A stretch of DNA of 64,000 nt from Companilactobacillus insicii (GTDB taxonomy: Bacteria; Bacillota; Bacilli; Lactobacillales; Lactobacillaceae). The notes beneath the pieces are model-generated. The model was not told the DNA's origin. It ran no database searches and saw only the letters and a program-made list of their open reading frames with translations. Position numbers and translations under genes: made by a program. Below, one piece after another: positions 30,249-38,473 of the stretch. The stretch's first letter is position 1; every line of letters begins with the position of its first letter. The DNA lies in the NCBI RefSeq assembly GCF_003946015.1, contig NZ_RHNU01000001.1, positions 62,001 through 126,000 of the forward strand, read 5' to 3'.

Positions 30249-31271
30249 TCATGCTATTGGAAATTTAACTGTTACTGTAGTTCCCTCATTCTTGACGGAT
30301 TTGATATTGAATGCGCCATTTAATGCTTTAACGCGTTCGTTCATATTCATTAACCCAAGTGAGTGGCCATTAAACGTTTGGTGTGCAGGGACGTCGAATC
30401 CATCCCCATCGTCAATTACTTCTAGTGTAATAAAATGATTATGTGAAACTAAAAGAATCGAAATCTCTTCAGCGTTTGCGTGCTTTAAAGCATTGTTGAT
30501 GGCTTCTTGAGCAATACGATAGAATACACTCTGAATATCACTTGATAGGCCGCTAGTATCCGCATTACCGATAACATCAATGGTGACACCGGAGTTTTCC
30601 TGTAGTCTTTTAGCCAGTACTCTTAATGCTGCTAAAAGGCCAAAACTATCGAGAACTGAAGGTCTGACATCTAGTGCCATTCTTTTAACTTCAGTAAGCG
30701 TATCATTCAGTTGTGACTGTATAACCTCTGTTAGTTTCTTAATTTCATCTTGAGAAACTTCAGAGTCATTCAGTCTTCTTACACCCATTATGGCCGAATA
30801 GACTCCTTGAGCTATGCTGTCATGTAAATCTTCTGATATACGTTTGCGCTCATCCTCGTAAGCACGATTAACATATTGTGTTAACTTTCTTTGTTGCGCT
30901 AATTGATCCATGCGATTGATGGTTCCACGACTCTTGAGTGTTAATGAAAATACATGTTTTTCAGAGTCTATAACGTTATAGATCATAAAGTAGGGTAGAG
31001 GGTGTGGCATTTCTTTAGCCAATGTGATTGGAATTGAAATCTGTTTCATTTTGTTTTGAATTATGCAATTAAAACAGTCATCAGTAGACGAGAATTTTTG
31101 TTTGGCAGATGAATCCGCAATTTCGACAAGATATTGTGGGTTCATTTTTAATTCATCTTGCAATTCTTTAGCCATGTGATTGCTTACTATTAATTGTGTA
31201 TCTTTAAAAATCATGATTGCATCTGAAGATTCATCGAAGTAATCATTGATCCATTGCGTAGTTTCAAGCAA
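30249..31271 (-). CDS. nreB: Sensor histidine kinase NreB with only one CxxC pair
   Basis: NreB is the cytosolic oxygen-sensing kinase partner of NreC. The 340-residue protein has an N-terminal PAS-like domain (1-125), a HisKA_3 phospho-acceptor box (RKRISEDLHDSIAQG, about 140-154) and an HATPase domain (N box EAINNALKHA, G boxes DDGDGFD and HSLGLMNMNER). In staphylococcal NreB an oxygen-labile [4Fe-4S] cluster is held by C-x2-C-x11-C-x2-C. Here only the second pair (CFNC, about residues 66-69) is present; the first pair reads as Ile and Ser. The start is probably TTG 31271, but its spacing from AAAGGG is long. Confidence 0.88.
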   Translation of the reverse strand: MLETTQWINDYFDESSDAIMIFKDTQLIVSNHMAKELQDELKMNPQYLVEIADSSAKQKFSSTDDCFNCIIQNKMKQISIPITLAKEMPHPLPYFMIYNVIDSEKHVFSLTLKSRGTINRMDQLAQQRKLTQYVNRAYEDERKRISEDLHDSIAQGVYSAIMGVRRLNDSEVSQDEIKKLTEVIQSQLNDTLTEVKRMALDVRPSVLDSFGLLAALRVLAKRLQENSGVTIDVIGNADTSGLSSDIQSVFYRIAQEAINNALKHANAEEISILLVSHNHFITLEVIDDGDGFDVPAHQTFNGHSLGLMNMNERVKALNGAFNIKSVKNEGTTVTVKFPIA

Positions 31272-31303
31272 AAAAAATCAGCCCTTTCTCTATTTTCAAC
31301 TAA

Positions 31304-31741
31304 TTAAAGATATTGAGAAAGAATTTGGGCTGTTTGATTTGAAACTGTAGTATTCGTATGATATCCCGCTAGCAAAACTCCGTCGATTAATCCAAGATTG
31401 TTTGTGATGGGAACAGCAGCTGCTGTCTGAAGTCTTTCGCTTTGTGCAATGGGTGTATACATTTTACTAGAGTATTCATAGTTAGTTAAATCATTATCCC
31501 AAAACGGTTTACCGGTTCTTATTACTAGACCGGCAATCCCAATACCACTGCGTAAGACGATTTTTCTAAATCTCTCGTTAGAATTTCCAGCGACAAATGA
31601 CCACTTGATGGAATGTGGGGGAGCTTGAGATTGCATAGCTATGCCAACAAAGTCAAAATCCTCCTTTTGATATATCTGATCGACGATTCTTTGATAATCG
31701 TATTGATATTCAGATAAATTATTAGGTTGTTCTGGATTCAC
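31304..31741 (-). CDS. nreA: NreA nitrate-sensing GAF protein
   Basis: NreA is a GAF-domain protein that binds nitrate and modulates NreB kinase activity. The 145-residue product has the usual length and a central GAF core (GIGIAGLVIRTGKPFWDND, about 81-99; SERLQTAAAVPI, about 118). It starts at GTG 31741 with GGAGG 9 bases upstream. It is the first of nreA-nreB-nreC in the standard order on the minus strand, 33 bp before nreB. Confidence 0.88.
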   Translation of the reverse strand: MNPEQPNNLSEYQYDYQRIVDQIYQKEDFDFVGIAMQSQAPPHSIKWSFVAGNSNERFRKIVLRSGIGIAGLVIRTGKPFWDNDLTNYEYSSKMYTPIAQSERLQTAAAVPITNNLGLIDGVLLAGYHTNTTVSNQTAQILSQYL

Positions 31742-31808
31742 GTCTTATTTCCTCCTTATAATAACATTTTTAAAGTTTATTAACATTGATTTTACTAGTA
31801 TTTATTTA

Positions 31809-31838
31809 ATTTTGGAATATTTTAAAAACATAATTATA
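31809..31838 (+). repeat. 30-bp block shared with the moaA upstream region
   Basis: It matches 26641-26670 at 26 of 30 positions (common core ATTTTGGAATA, then TTT, AA, and CATAATTA). It lies between the mobA-like gene and nreA, about 70-100 bp upstream of the nreA start, in inverted orientation relative to nreA. Confidence 0.5.
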
Positions 31839-31845
31839 TATAGTA

Positions 31846-32337
31846 CTAGTCTATATCACTTTTTACGAATGTAATTGGCAAGCATTGTAACTCATCAACT
31901 ATAAAATCCTTAAAACTGAAGTTTTCTAAATTCAAATATGGAACTAAGTTCTCTTGATCGATACTAAAATGACTGATTGTATAAAAACTATTTGTAGTAG
32001 TTACAGCATAACTATTTTGATTATCAGCTAGAGTGGATATTACTTCTTGATTAAGATTGCAGTATTTAGTTGATAGTGTTAAAAAATCTGTCATTTTAGG
32101 GAATTGACAGCTGGCTGAATAAACGTCAGTTAATGCACCGCAATTTTGAAATTCACCATGTTCGGATATCACTTGAATATTTTCTTTTTCTTTAAAATAA
32201 TTCTTTAAGCTTTCGTAGTTCTTTTTGTTTGCGGAGAGAACTACATTTGAAGTCATTAGTAAAAGTTTATTTGCGGTCATATCAATATTTTCAATGGATG
32301 TATTGCCAATTCGATCATTTAAAATAATTCCAATCAT
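31846..32337 (-). CDS. Degenerate MobA-like nucleotidyltransferase paralogue
   Basis: This 163-residue protein aligns by eye with the MobA at 43078-43626: VVLSANKKNYESLKNYF matches CYVSANYKNFKTINNLF, and FQNCGALTDVYSA matches LIDCGPLSALWAYF. It lacks the N-terminal LAGGxSxRxGxDK nucleotide-binding loop (its start reads MIGIILNDRIGNTS) and the Asp metal site is unclear, so guanylyltransferase activity is unlikely. It follows moaC by 20 bp on the minus strand. A regulatory or scaffolding role in Moco synthesis is possible; decay is the simpler reading. Confidence 0.6.
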   Translation of the reverse strand: MIGIILNDRIGNTSIENIDMTANKLLLMTSNVVLSANKKNYESLKNYFKEKENIQVISEHGEFQNCGALTDVYSASCQFPKMTDFLTLSTKYCNLNQEVISTLADNQNSYAVTTTNSFYTISHFSIDQENLVPYLNLENFSFKDFIVDELQCLPITFVKSDID

Positions 32338-32357
32338 GATTAGCCTCCTTATGTTGG

Positions 32358-32834
32358 CTATTTTTCATACGTGAAGTGTCCACTTTTACCTCCATCTTTT
32401 TCAATTAGATGGATATCAGAAATTAACATTCCACGATCAATAGCTTTACACATGTCATAGATAGTTAGAAGAGTAGTTTGAGCCGCTAATAATGCTTCAA
32501 TTTCAACTCCCGTAACATGTTTTGTCTTAACTTTTGTGGTAACTGTAATAGTATCTTTGTCATTATCTTCAAAATGGATATCTACACCAGTTAGTGGAAT
32601 TAAGTGGCACATTGGAATGAGAGAACTAGTTTGTTTGGCTGCCATGATTCCAGCAATTTGAGCCACTGCAAGAACATCACCTTTTTTTATTTTACCTTCA
32701 TGAATACGATTTAGAGTTTCACCTTGCATCGTTATTTTTCCAGTTGCAATTGCAAATCTTGAAGTAACTTTTTTATCAGTAACGTCAACCATTTTAGCTC
32801 TATTTTGATCATTGAAATGAGTTAGTTCGTCCAT
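32358..32834 (-). CDS. moaC: Cyclic pyranopterin monophosphate synthase MoaC
   Basis: MoaC converts 3',8-cyclo-GTP to cPMP, the second step of Moco synthesis. The start is ATG 32834 because AAGGAG lies 8 bases upstream; the longer frame lacks a site. The 158-residue protein has [14 protein letters not shown] (about 14), [18 protein letters not shown] (about 47), [14 protein letters not shown] (about 71), the catalytic segment IYDMCKAID (about 127) and KDGGKSGHF. The residues equivalent to E. coli Lys51, Asp128 and Lys131 are present. A degenerate mobA-like gene follows. Confidence 0.95.
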   Translation of the reverse strand: MDELTHFNDQNRAKMVDVTDKKVTSRFAIATGKITMQGETLNRIHEGKIKKGDVLAVAQIAGIMAAKQTSSLIPMCHLIPLTGVDIHFEDNDKDTITVTTKVKTKHVTGVEIEALLAAQTTLLTIYDMCKAIDRGMLISDIHLIEKDGGKSGHFTYEK

Positions 32835-32911
32835 TGTTGATAGCTCCTTATCGATAGATAATATAAATATTTCTTTAATCAAAGTATAACAATGGACCTA
32901 GTGATTAAGTA

Positions 32912-32927
32912 TTAGGGGAATTGCTCA
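32912..32927 (-). promoter_or_regulatory. Candidate NreC-type box upstream of moaC
   Basis: On the plus strand TTAGGG-GAAT-TGCTCA resembles the pair of boxes before narG (TTAGGG-N4-TCCTAA; TTAGGA-N4-TGCTAG). It is centred about 85 bp upstream of the moaC start. One half-site is good and the other is poor. Confidence 0.3.
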
Positions 32928-32943
32928 AAACAAAAAAGCGCGA

Positions 32944-32986
32944 CAAAACACCCTCGTATTTACGTAAGTAAATGCGGGGGTGTTTA
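32944..32986 (-). terminator. Rho-independent terminator of the feo operon
   Basis: Read on the minus strand, AAACACCCCCGCATTTAC pairs with GTAAATACGAGGGTGTTT around a TTAC loop, ending in TTTT. It lies just after the last feo gene and before the moaC promoter region. Confidence 0.85.
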
Positions 32987-32998
32987 TAACTAAATATT

Positions 32999-33163
32999 TT
33001 AATTTGAAATACTTTTTCTTTTATCTGCCATTAACTTGGCTTCACATTTGTAGTCACAAGCAGCACATTTACCCTGTTTGGACTTTTGGGTAACTTTATA
33101 AATTTCATATCCAGCTAGGCCTATAATTATCGCGGCAATTAGTACATTAATAAAAAGTGACAT
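32999..33163 (-). CDS. FeoB-associated Cys-rich membrane protein
   Basis: This 54-residue protein has one N-terminal membrane helix (FINVLIAAIIIGLAGYEIY), then a Lys-rich turn and the cysteine cluster CAACDYKC (residues 33-40). It matches the small FeoB-associated Cys-rich family found downstream of feoB in Firmicutes. It probably sits in the membrane with FeoB and may bind Fe(II) or tune transport, but its biochemical role is not established. The ATG at 33163 follows AAAGGAG on the minus strand, 18 bp after feoB. Confidence 0.85.
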   Translation of the reverse strand: MSLFINVLIAAIIIGLAGYEIYKVTQKSKQGKCAACDYKCEAKLMADKRKSISN

Positions 33164-33181
33164 CTGCTTTCTCCTTTAATT

Positions 33182-35179
33182 TTAGAAAATGAAACTTCCA
33201 ACTTGGAAGATAATAAATGATATTGCATATGCAATGATTAGACTAGAAACTACCGAATAAACGGCCCATTTAGTTGAACCAGTTTCGGATTTGATAGTAC
33301 CGATTGTTGCAAAACATGGTACATATAATAAAACAAAAACTAGCATTGAGTAGGCAGCAACAGGAGTGAACATCTGCCCAAATGTCGCAATTAAAGCTGT
33401 TTGACTTGAAGTATGAAATAGGACCATCATACTTGAACTTATGACTTCTTTTGCCATAATTCCAGTGAATAGTGCACTGATAGCTTCCCAAGACGTAATA
33501 CCAATTGGAGCAAAGATCGGTAGTAAAACTTTTCCTAACAATGCTGAGAAACTATTATCAATGTCTGTTACGAATCCGGCTGGTCCAAAGTTAGACATTA
33601 GCCAAATCAAAACTGTACCAGCAAAAATAATCGTACCAGCTTTTTTAACGAATCCCTTACTCTTATCCCAAGTACCGCGCCAAATAATATCTAAACGTGG
33701 AATGTGGTATTTAGGTAATTCTACAATGAAGACCGTGCTGTCTTTGACCTTGAAGACGACCTGATAAATCTTTGCCATAGTTAGGGCGACAATTATACCT
33801 AAAAAATAAATAGATAAAACTATTAATGCTTGATTTCTTGGGAAAAACGCAGCCACAAATATGCTGTAAATAGGTAATCGCGCTGAGCAACTCATGAATG
33901 GTGAAATTAGAGTTGTAATTAAGCGCTCTTTGGGTTGTTCTATTGTACGTGCAGCCATTATTCCAGTTACATTGCATCCAAATCCAATAATGAGCGGAAT
34001 AAATGCTTTACCGTTTAAACCGATTGTCTGCATTATTCTATCAGTCACTAAGGCGGCTCTAGCCATATAGCCAGAATCTTCTAAAATTGAGATACATGCA
34101 AAAAGAGTGAATATTTGAGGAATGAATGTCAAAACACCACCAACACCAGCAATTACACCATCGACAATTAATGAGCGTAAGAACGGCATTGCACCAACAC
34201 TAGTTAGAAATTGATTAGCATATGTTGAAACAGGGCCGGATAAAAGTGCATCCAATTGATCTGAAATTGGAGTTCCAATCCAATCGAAAGATAATTTGAA
34301 CATTAACAAAAATATCAGTATAAAAACCGGTAATCCTAATAGAGGATGAGTGATAATCTTATCAATTTTTGAAGTCATTTCGACGTTGTTAGTGGATTTT
34401 AGGTTCTTCGTAGCGGCAGTTAATGTTGTATCAATAAAGTTTAAACGGGTATTGAATATTTTGTTTTCAAAATTTTGAGCATCATAATATTCTTTTTGTT
34501 CCAACAAAGGTTTTAAATCATGTTGGACTGCATATTTGCGAATGATTTTATTTTTGTTGATATATTGAATGGATAACCAGCGGGCAAATTGAGATTTCAT
34601 ATCATATTTAGAAACCAATTGTTCACTGGCTTGTCTAATGGCTTGTTTAACCATGAATGGATAGTCCAATTCCAAGGCAGAACCATCAGGAAGTTCATCT
34701 GCAGGCATATTTAGCAATTCATCACGTAATTCTTTGACTCCATCTTTGTTGCGCGCATTGGTAGTTTCAATATGACATCCAAGACGTTCTGATAAAGTAC
34801 TGATATCATAGTAGATACCTGAACGTTTCAGATCGTCTATCATGTTTAGTGCAATGACGGTTGGTCGGCCAAATTCCAGCAACTCGATAGATAACAGTAA
34901 GTTGCGTTTGAGCTGTCCCGCGTTAGTTACGTTTAGAATTATGTCAGCATCGTCGGTTAGTAAATAATTAATAGCCACTGATTCGTCTTTTGTAATGGGA
35001 TTAAGTGAATATATTCCTGGTAAATCCGTAACAACTATTTCTGAATGCTTAATATTGCCCATCTTTTTTTCAACAGTAACGCCAGTCCAATTACCAACGT
35101 AAGCGTACGTATCAGTGATTTGGTTGAAGATGGTGGTTTTTCCAGTGTTAGGATTACCCATCAGTGCGACTGTTGTCAT
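33182..35179 (-). CDS. feoB: Ferrous iron transporter FeoB
   Basis: FeoB is the membrane ferrous-iron transporter with an N-terminal G protein domain. The start is ATG 35179 (GGAGG 9 bases upstream, ATGA overlap with the feoA stop), giving 665 residues. The G domain has GNPNTGKTT (about residues 8-16), the switch motif NWTGVTVEKK, DLPGIYSL (about 53) and NMIDD (about 113). The C-terminal half holds the Gate-type membrane domain with multiple helices, including the conserved GFGCNVTGIMAARTI. Iron would feed the many Fe-S proteins encoded nearby (NarG, NarH, MoaA). Confidence 0.95.
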   Translation of the reverse strand: MTTVALMGNPNTGKTTIFNQITDTYAYVGNWTGVTVEKKMGNIKHSEIVVTDLPGIYSLNPITKDESVAINYLLTDDADIILNVTNAGQLKRNLLLSIELLEFGRPTVIALNMIDDLKRSGIYYDISTLSERLGCHIETTNARNKDGVKELRDELLNMPADELPDGSALELDYPFMVKQAIRQASEQLVSKYDMKSQFARWLSIQYINKNKIIRKYAVQHDLKPLLEQKEYYDAQNFENKIFNTRLNFIDTTLTAATKNLKSTNNVEMTSKIDKIITHPLLGLPVFILIFLLMFKLSFDWIGTPISDQLDALLSGPVSTYANQFLTSVGAMPFLRSLIVDGVIAGVGGVLTFIPQIFTLFACISILEDSGYMARAALVTDRIMQTIGLNGKAFIPLIIGFGCNVTGIMAARTIEQPKERLITTLISPFMSCSARLPIYSIFVAAFFPRNQALIVLSIYFLGIIVALTMAKIYQVVFKVKDSTVFIVELPKYHIPRLDIIWRGTWDKSKGFVKKAGTIIFAGTVLIWLMSNFGPAGFVTDIDNSFSALLGKVLLPIFAPIGITSWEAISALFTGIMAKEVISSSMMVLFHTSSQTALIATFGQMFTPVAAYSMLVFVLLYVPCFATIGTIKSETGSTKWAVYSVVSSLIIAYAISFIIFQVGSFIF

Positions 35180-35409
35180 TGAAGTTGACCTCCACAAAGA
35201 AGCTTGAATACCTTATATCTTATGCCAATTTGTTGCTGTTCGATCTCGACAATTACAGGTCCATGCATTGGAAAAAATCTAATGACTGACATTTGGCTAC
35301 CATCATGAATTCCAAGTGAGTGGAGGCGTTGTGCAGTTTGATCATCCAGTTGCTCAACATTACATAAATCAAATTTCTTATTCATTACGTTATCAGATAT
35401 CAGTTGCAT
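35176..35409 (-). CDS. feoA: FeoA, SH3-like partner of FeoB
   Basis: FeoA is a small cytoplasmic SH3-like protein needed for FeoB function. The ATG at 35409 with GTGGAGG just upstream gives the normal length of 77 residues. The core RLHSLGIHDGSQMSVIRFFP is typical of the family, as is the C-terminal GIRYKVFKLL. The stop overlaps the feoB start by four bases, so the two are translationally coupled. Confidence 0.9.
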   Translation of the reverse strand: MQLISDNVMNKKFDLCNVEQLDDQTAQRLHSLGIHDGSQMSVIRFFPMHGPVIVEIEQQQIGIRYKVFKLLCGGQLQ

Positions 35410-35652
35410 AAAATCATCCTCCACAATATTCCAAAAATAAATATTTTTGAGTTTGTTAGTTAGTGAAAACATTAACTATTATTTATTTTCTATTATGCCA
35501 CGAATTATACTGAATGTGTATGAGCAATTTACCTAATTTTAATTTGAAATATTTGTGAGAAAATAAGACTTGTAAACGCATAATCGAGTGTTATTAAGCA
35601 TTTTTTTGATAATTTTATATATAAAAGGAATATTAATAAGGGAAGTTAAAAA

Positions 35653-36612
35653 ATGAAGATTAACGATGAATTTTTAGAAGATTTTGAATTAGACATGAAT
35701 GATCGTGGTGAACCACATTGGTTTATCAATCGTAGGATTAAAGCTTTGAAGAGTATGAATGAATTGGAATTTGAGGATAGTCAATGTTTTAAAAATAAAG
35801 ATAATTTTATTTCGATGGATTCACCATTAAGAAGTAAATCGAAAAAGGATTTGGTTGATTCCAAGACAATAGATAATTGCACCATTGCTCAGTTAGGGCA
35901 AACAATTGTAAAAAATGATTTGTCGGATGAATTAGAAACTAAGGGTGTCATTTTAACTGATATTCTCACTGCATTACGTGTTCATCCTAGATTGGTTCAA
36001 AAGACCTTGATGGATAAAGTAATCTCTCCAAATGAAGATAAAATGAGTGCTTATCATTTATCGTTTATGAATTCGGGCGTCTTTTTGTACATTCCTAAAG
36101 AAGTGAAGGTAATGGAACCAATTAATATTGATTTAATACAGGATAATACTAAATCTGAGAATTTGAATACTCACGTTTTGATCGTAGCTGAAAATGATTC
36201 AGAAGTTACCATACATCAACAATTATCGGATGTAGGAGAACGAGATAACCGAACCGGTTTATTTGTCGAGGTGTTATCCCGTGCAAATTCTAAAGTTACA
36301 TACAACTTGAACAGTAAATCTAGTTCAAAATATGTTTATTTGAAGTCTAAAGCATATGTGGGTAGGGATGCGTTGGTCAATTGGAATGTTAATTTGTTAA
36401 ATGAAGGCAATACTTGGGCAAATCTAAGTAATAATTTATTTGGTTCTGGATCAATGACTAATTTAACGCTTAATTCTCACACTGCAAATGATCAATTAGA
36501 AAAAATCTCAGCAAATTCTATCAAGCATGGAAAGAATAGTTCGAGTAATTTTAAGCACCAATTGAATAGTGAGGATGATTCAACAATTATTTTGAATGGT
36601 TTGAAATACTAG
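35653..36612 (+). CDS. SufD/SufB-family protein lacking the C-terminal third
   Basis: This 319-residue protein is related to the SufBD scaffold of Fe-S cluster assembly. Recognisable segments are GVFLYIPKEVKVMEPINID (about 142-160), HVLIVAENDSEVTIHQQLSD (about 174) and AYVGRDALVNWNVNLLNEG. It ends at NFKHQLNSEDDSTIILNGLKY, corresponding to the SufD strand before the conserved C-terminal region with the Cys and His ligands. Full SufD proteins are about 420-440 residues. No continuation is seen after the stop, and no sufC, sufS, sufU or sufB lies nearby. It may be an orphan adaptor for Fe-S delivery, like the two MIP18 genes, or a remnant. Confidence 0.75.
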   Translation: MKINDEFLEDFELDMNDRGEPHWFINRRIKALKSMNELEFEDSQCFKNKDNFISMDSPLRSKSKKDLVDSKTIDNCTIAQLGQTIVKNDLSDELETKGVILTDILTALRVHPRLVQKTLMDKVISPNEDKMSAYHLSFMNSGVFLYIPKEVKVMEPINIDLIQDNTKSENLNTHVLIVAENDSEVTIHQQLSDVGERDNRTGLFVEVLSRANSKVTYNLNSKSSSKYVYLKSKAYVGRDALVNWNVNLLNEGNTWANLSNNLFGSGSMTNLTLNSHTANDQLEKISANSIKHGKNSSSNFKHQLNSEDDSTIILNGLKY

Positions 36613-36657
36613 TATAATGAAATAAGTATCCAAATTTGATTTTTACGAGGAGAAAAA

Positions 36658-37338
36658 ATGATATTAGAACGTCAGAATATGCTAAATATTAATCAAATTG
36701 AAAAGGAACTTGGAGAGTATTCCGATGATGATGAAATTCATGATATTAGTAAATTAGTCAGCTATTATCAATTGTGTCATTCAGCGGTTAGTGAGTTTGG
36801 AACTAAACTAGAGAACCTGGATGCCGACTATCAAGTTAGACATGATCATAATCCTATTCATCATATTGAAGTTCGAATGAAGGACGTCGGTAGTTTGGTG
36901 GAAAAGGTCAATCGTAAGGGATTACCAATTAGATTTGAAAGTATTAAAGATAATATCTACGATGTTGGTGGTATACGTGTTATAACAAACTACATTGATG
37001 ATATTTATACAGTTCAGGATAATCTATTGGCTCAAGATGATGTTACATTGTTGAAACAAAAAGATTACGTAAGAAATCCTAAAGAGAGTGGTTATCGTAG
37101 TTTACATTTGGTTGCAACGGTTCCGGTATTTCAGTCAGATGGTGTTCAAGTCACACCGATTGAGATTCAAATTAGGACAGTGGGGATGGACATGTGGGCC
37201 AGTTTGGAACACAAGTTACGATATAAAACTGATAAGCCAGAAGAAAAAGTAGCTAAATATTCAGAATCATTGCAGGATTATGCGGATGAGATCAATAAAA
37301 TAGAAAATAATATGCAGGAGATATTTCATAATCTTTAA
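36658..37338 (+). CDS. Small alarmone synthetase (RelP/RelQ-type (p)ppGpp synthetase)
   Basis: This stand-alone RelA/SpoT synthetase domain transfers pyrophosphate from ATP to GDP or GTP. The 226-residue protein has the synthetase core: RFESIKDNIYDVGGIRVIT (about residues 92-110), DYVRNPKESGYRSLHLVATV (about 136) and IEIQIRTVGMDMWASLEHKL (about 166). No hydrolase, TGS or ACT domains are present. RelP and RelQ cannot be told apart with certainty by eye. It lies 45 bp after the SufD-like gene with an ACGAGGAG site. Confidence 0.9.
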   Translation: MILERQNMLNINQIEKELGEYSDDDEIHDISKLVSYYQLCHSAVSEFGTKLENLDADYQVRHDHNPIHHIEVRMKDVGSLVEKVNRKGLPIRFESIKDNIYDVGGIRVITNYIDDIYTVQDNLLAQDDVTLLKQKDYVRNPKESGYRSLHLVATVPVFQSDGVQVTPIEIQIRTVGMDMWASLEHKLRYKTDKPEEKVAKYSESLQDYADEINKIENNMQEIFHNL

Positions 37339-37416
37339 ACTAAAAACTTGCGTTAATACAGATGATATCTGTATAGTTGATAAGTTAGAATTAACTATTT
37401 GATTGGAGATGAGATT

Positions 37417-38412
37417 GTGACCCAGTCACCTTACTGGAATCGCATCGCAAAAAAAGCTAAGAAGGAAAATCGCCCGTTCTTTAGCTTGGCACCGATGGAG
37501 GCTGTTACAGGTACAGTCTTCCGTCGTGTTGTCATGAAAGCTGCTGCGCCAGATGTCTTTTATACTGAATTTACTAATGCGTTGAGTATTACTCATCCAA
37601 AAGCTAAAGAAACGACTAAAGGAAGACTATATATCGATCCGGCAGAGGATCCCAAACCCATTGTTCAATTATGGGGTAATAACGGTGATGATTTTGCTAA
37701 AGCCGTTAAAGAAGTTGAAAAGCAAGGATATGAAGCTATTGATATTAATACTGGTTGTCCGGATATTGCGGTAATTAAGAATCATAGTGGTAGTGATTTA
37801 ATTCGTCATTTTGACCGTGCACAAGAAGTATTTGATGGTGCTCGTAAGACTGACTTACCGGTTACTATCAAAACAAGAATTGGTTACAGTGAAGTAGATG
37901 AGTACAAAACTTGGATTCCATTCCTACTTAAACAACAGGTTCCTGTGTTAACTGTACATATGCGTACTCGAGAAGAAATGAGCAATGTCCCAGCACATTA
38001 TGAATTGATCGATGATATTGTAAAAATGCGTGATGAAATAGCACCTGATACATTGTTACAAATAAATGGAGATATTGCTGATTATCAAGCTGGTATGAAA
38101 CTATATAATGAGCATCCTGGTATTGATGGTATTATGATTGGTCGAGGTATTTTTACTAATCCGTATGCTTTTGAACCAGTTCCTAAAGAACATTCAACAC
38201 ACGAATTACTTGGCTTATTGCGATATCAATTGGATCTTTATGATCAATTTGTTGCAAAGGGAATTCCAGGGCATTTTGCACCACTGCAAAGATTCTTTAA
38301 GATTTATGTCCGTGGTATGAAGGGTGCATCAGCTATTAGAAATGACTTGATGCAAACTAAAACAACTGATGATGCTAGAAAAATTATTGATAGAATTGAT
38401 TTAGAAAAATAA
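37417..38412 (+). CDS. dus: tRNA-dihydrouridine synthase
   Basis: This FMN-dependent reductase converts uridine to dihydrouridine in tRNA. The likely start is GTG 37417 with GGAG 8 bases upstream, giving 331 residues. The TIM-barrel signature is clear: LAPMEAVTGTVFRRVV (about 24-39), the catalytic cysteine in DINTGCPDIAV (about 113-123), the active-site TIKTRIGY (about 153) and NGDI/IMIGRGIF near residues 215-245. It closes before a strong bidirectional terminator. Confidence 0.92.
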   Translation: MTQSPYWNRIAKKAKKENRPFFSLAPMEAVTGTVFRRVVMKAAAPDVFYTEFTNALSITHPKAKETTKGRLYIDPAEDPKPIVQLWGNNGDDFAKAVKEVEKQGYEAIDINTGCPDIAVIKNHSGSDLIRHFDRAQEVFDGARKTDLPVTIKTRIGYSEVDEYKTWIPFLLKQQVPVLTVHMRTREEMSNVPAHYELIDDIVKMRDEIAPDTLLQINGDIADYQAGMKLYNEHPGIDGIMIGRGIFTNPYAFEPVPKEHSTHELLGLLRYQLDLYDQFVAKGIPGHFAPLQRFFKIYVRGMKGASAIRNDLMQTKTTDDARKIIDRIDLEK

Positions 38413-38462
38413 AAATATGGTGTAGAGAAAGTCTTTGGACATCTCTACACCATATTTTTTTG
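38411..38462. terminator. Bidirectional terminator between dus and the ABC exporter operon
   Basis: An AATATGGTGTAGAGA / TCTCTACACCATATT stem is flanked by A-runs and T-runs, between convergent genes. Confidence 0.9.
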
Positions 38463-38473
38463 TAACAACGTAT

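Noticed and set aside
32434-32466. Suspected loss of a catalytic lysine in MoaC (KAIDRGM)
   Set aside because: Counting along the E. coli protein places the catalytic lysine in YDMCK, which is conserved here; the Arg is at a neighbouring position.
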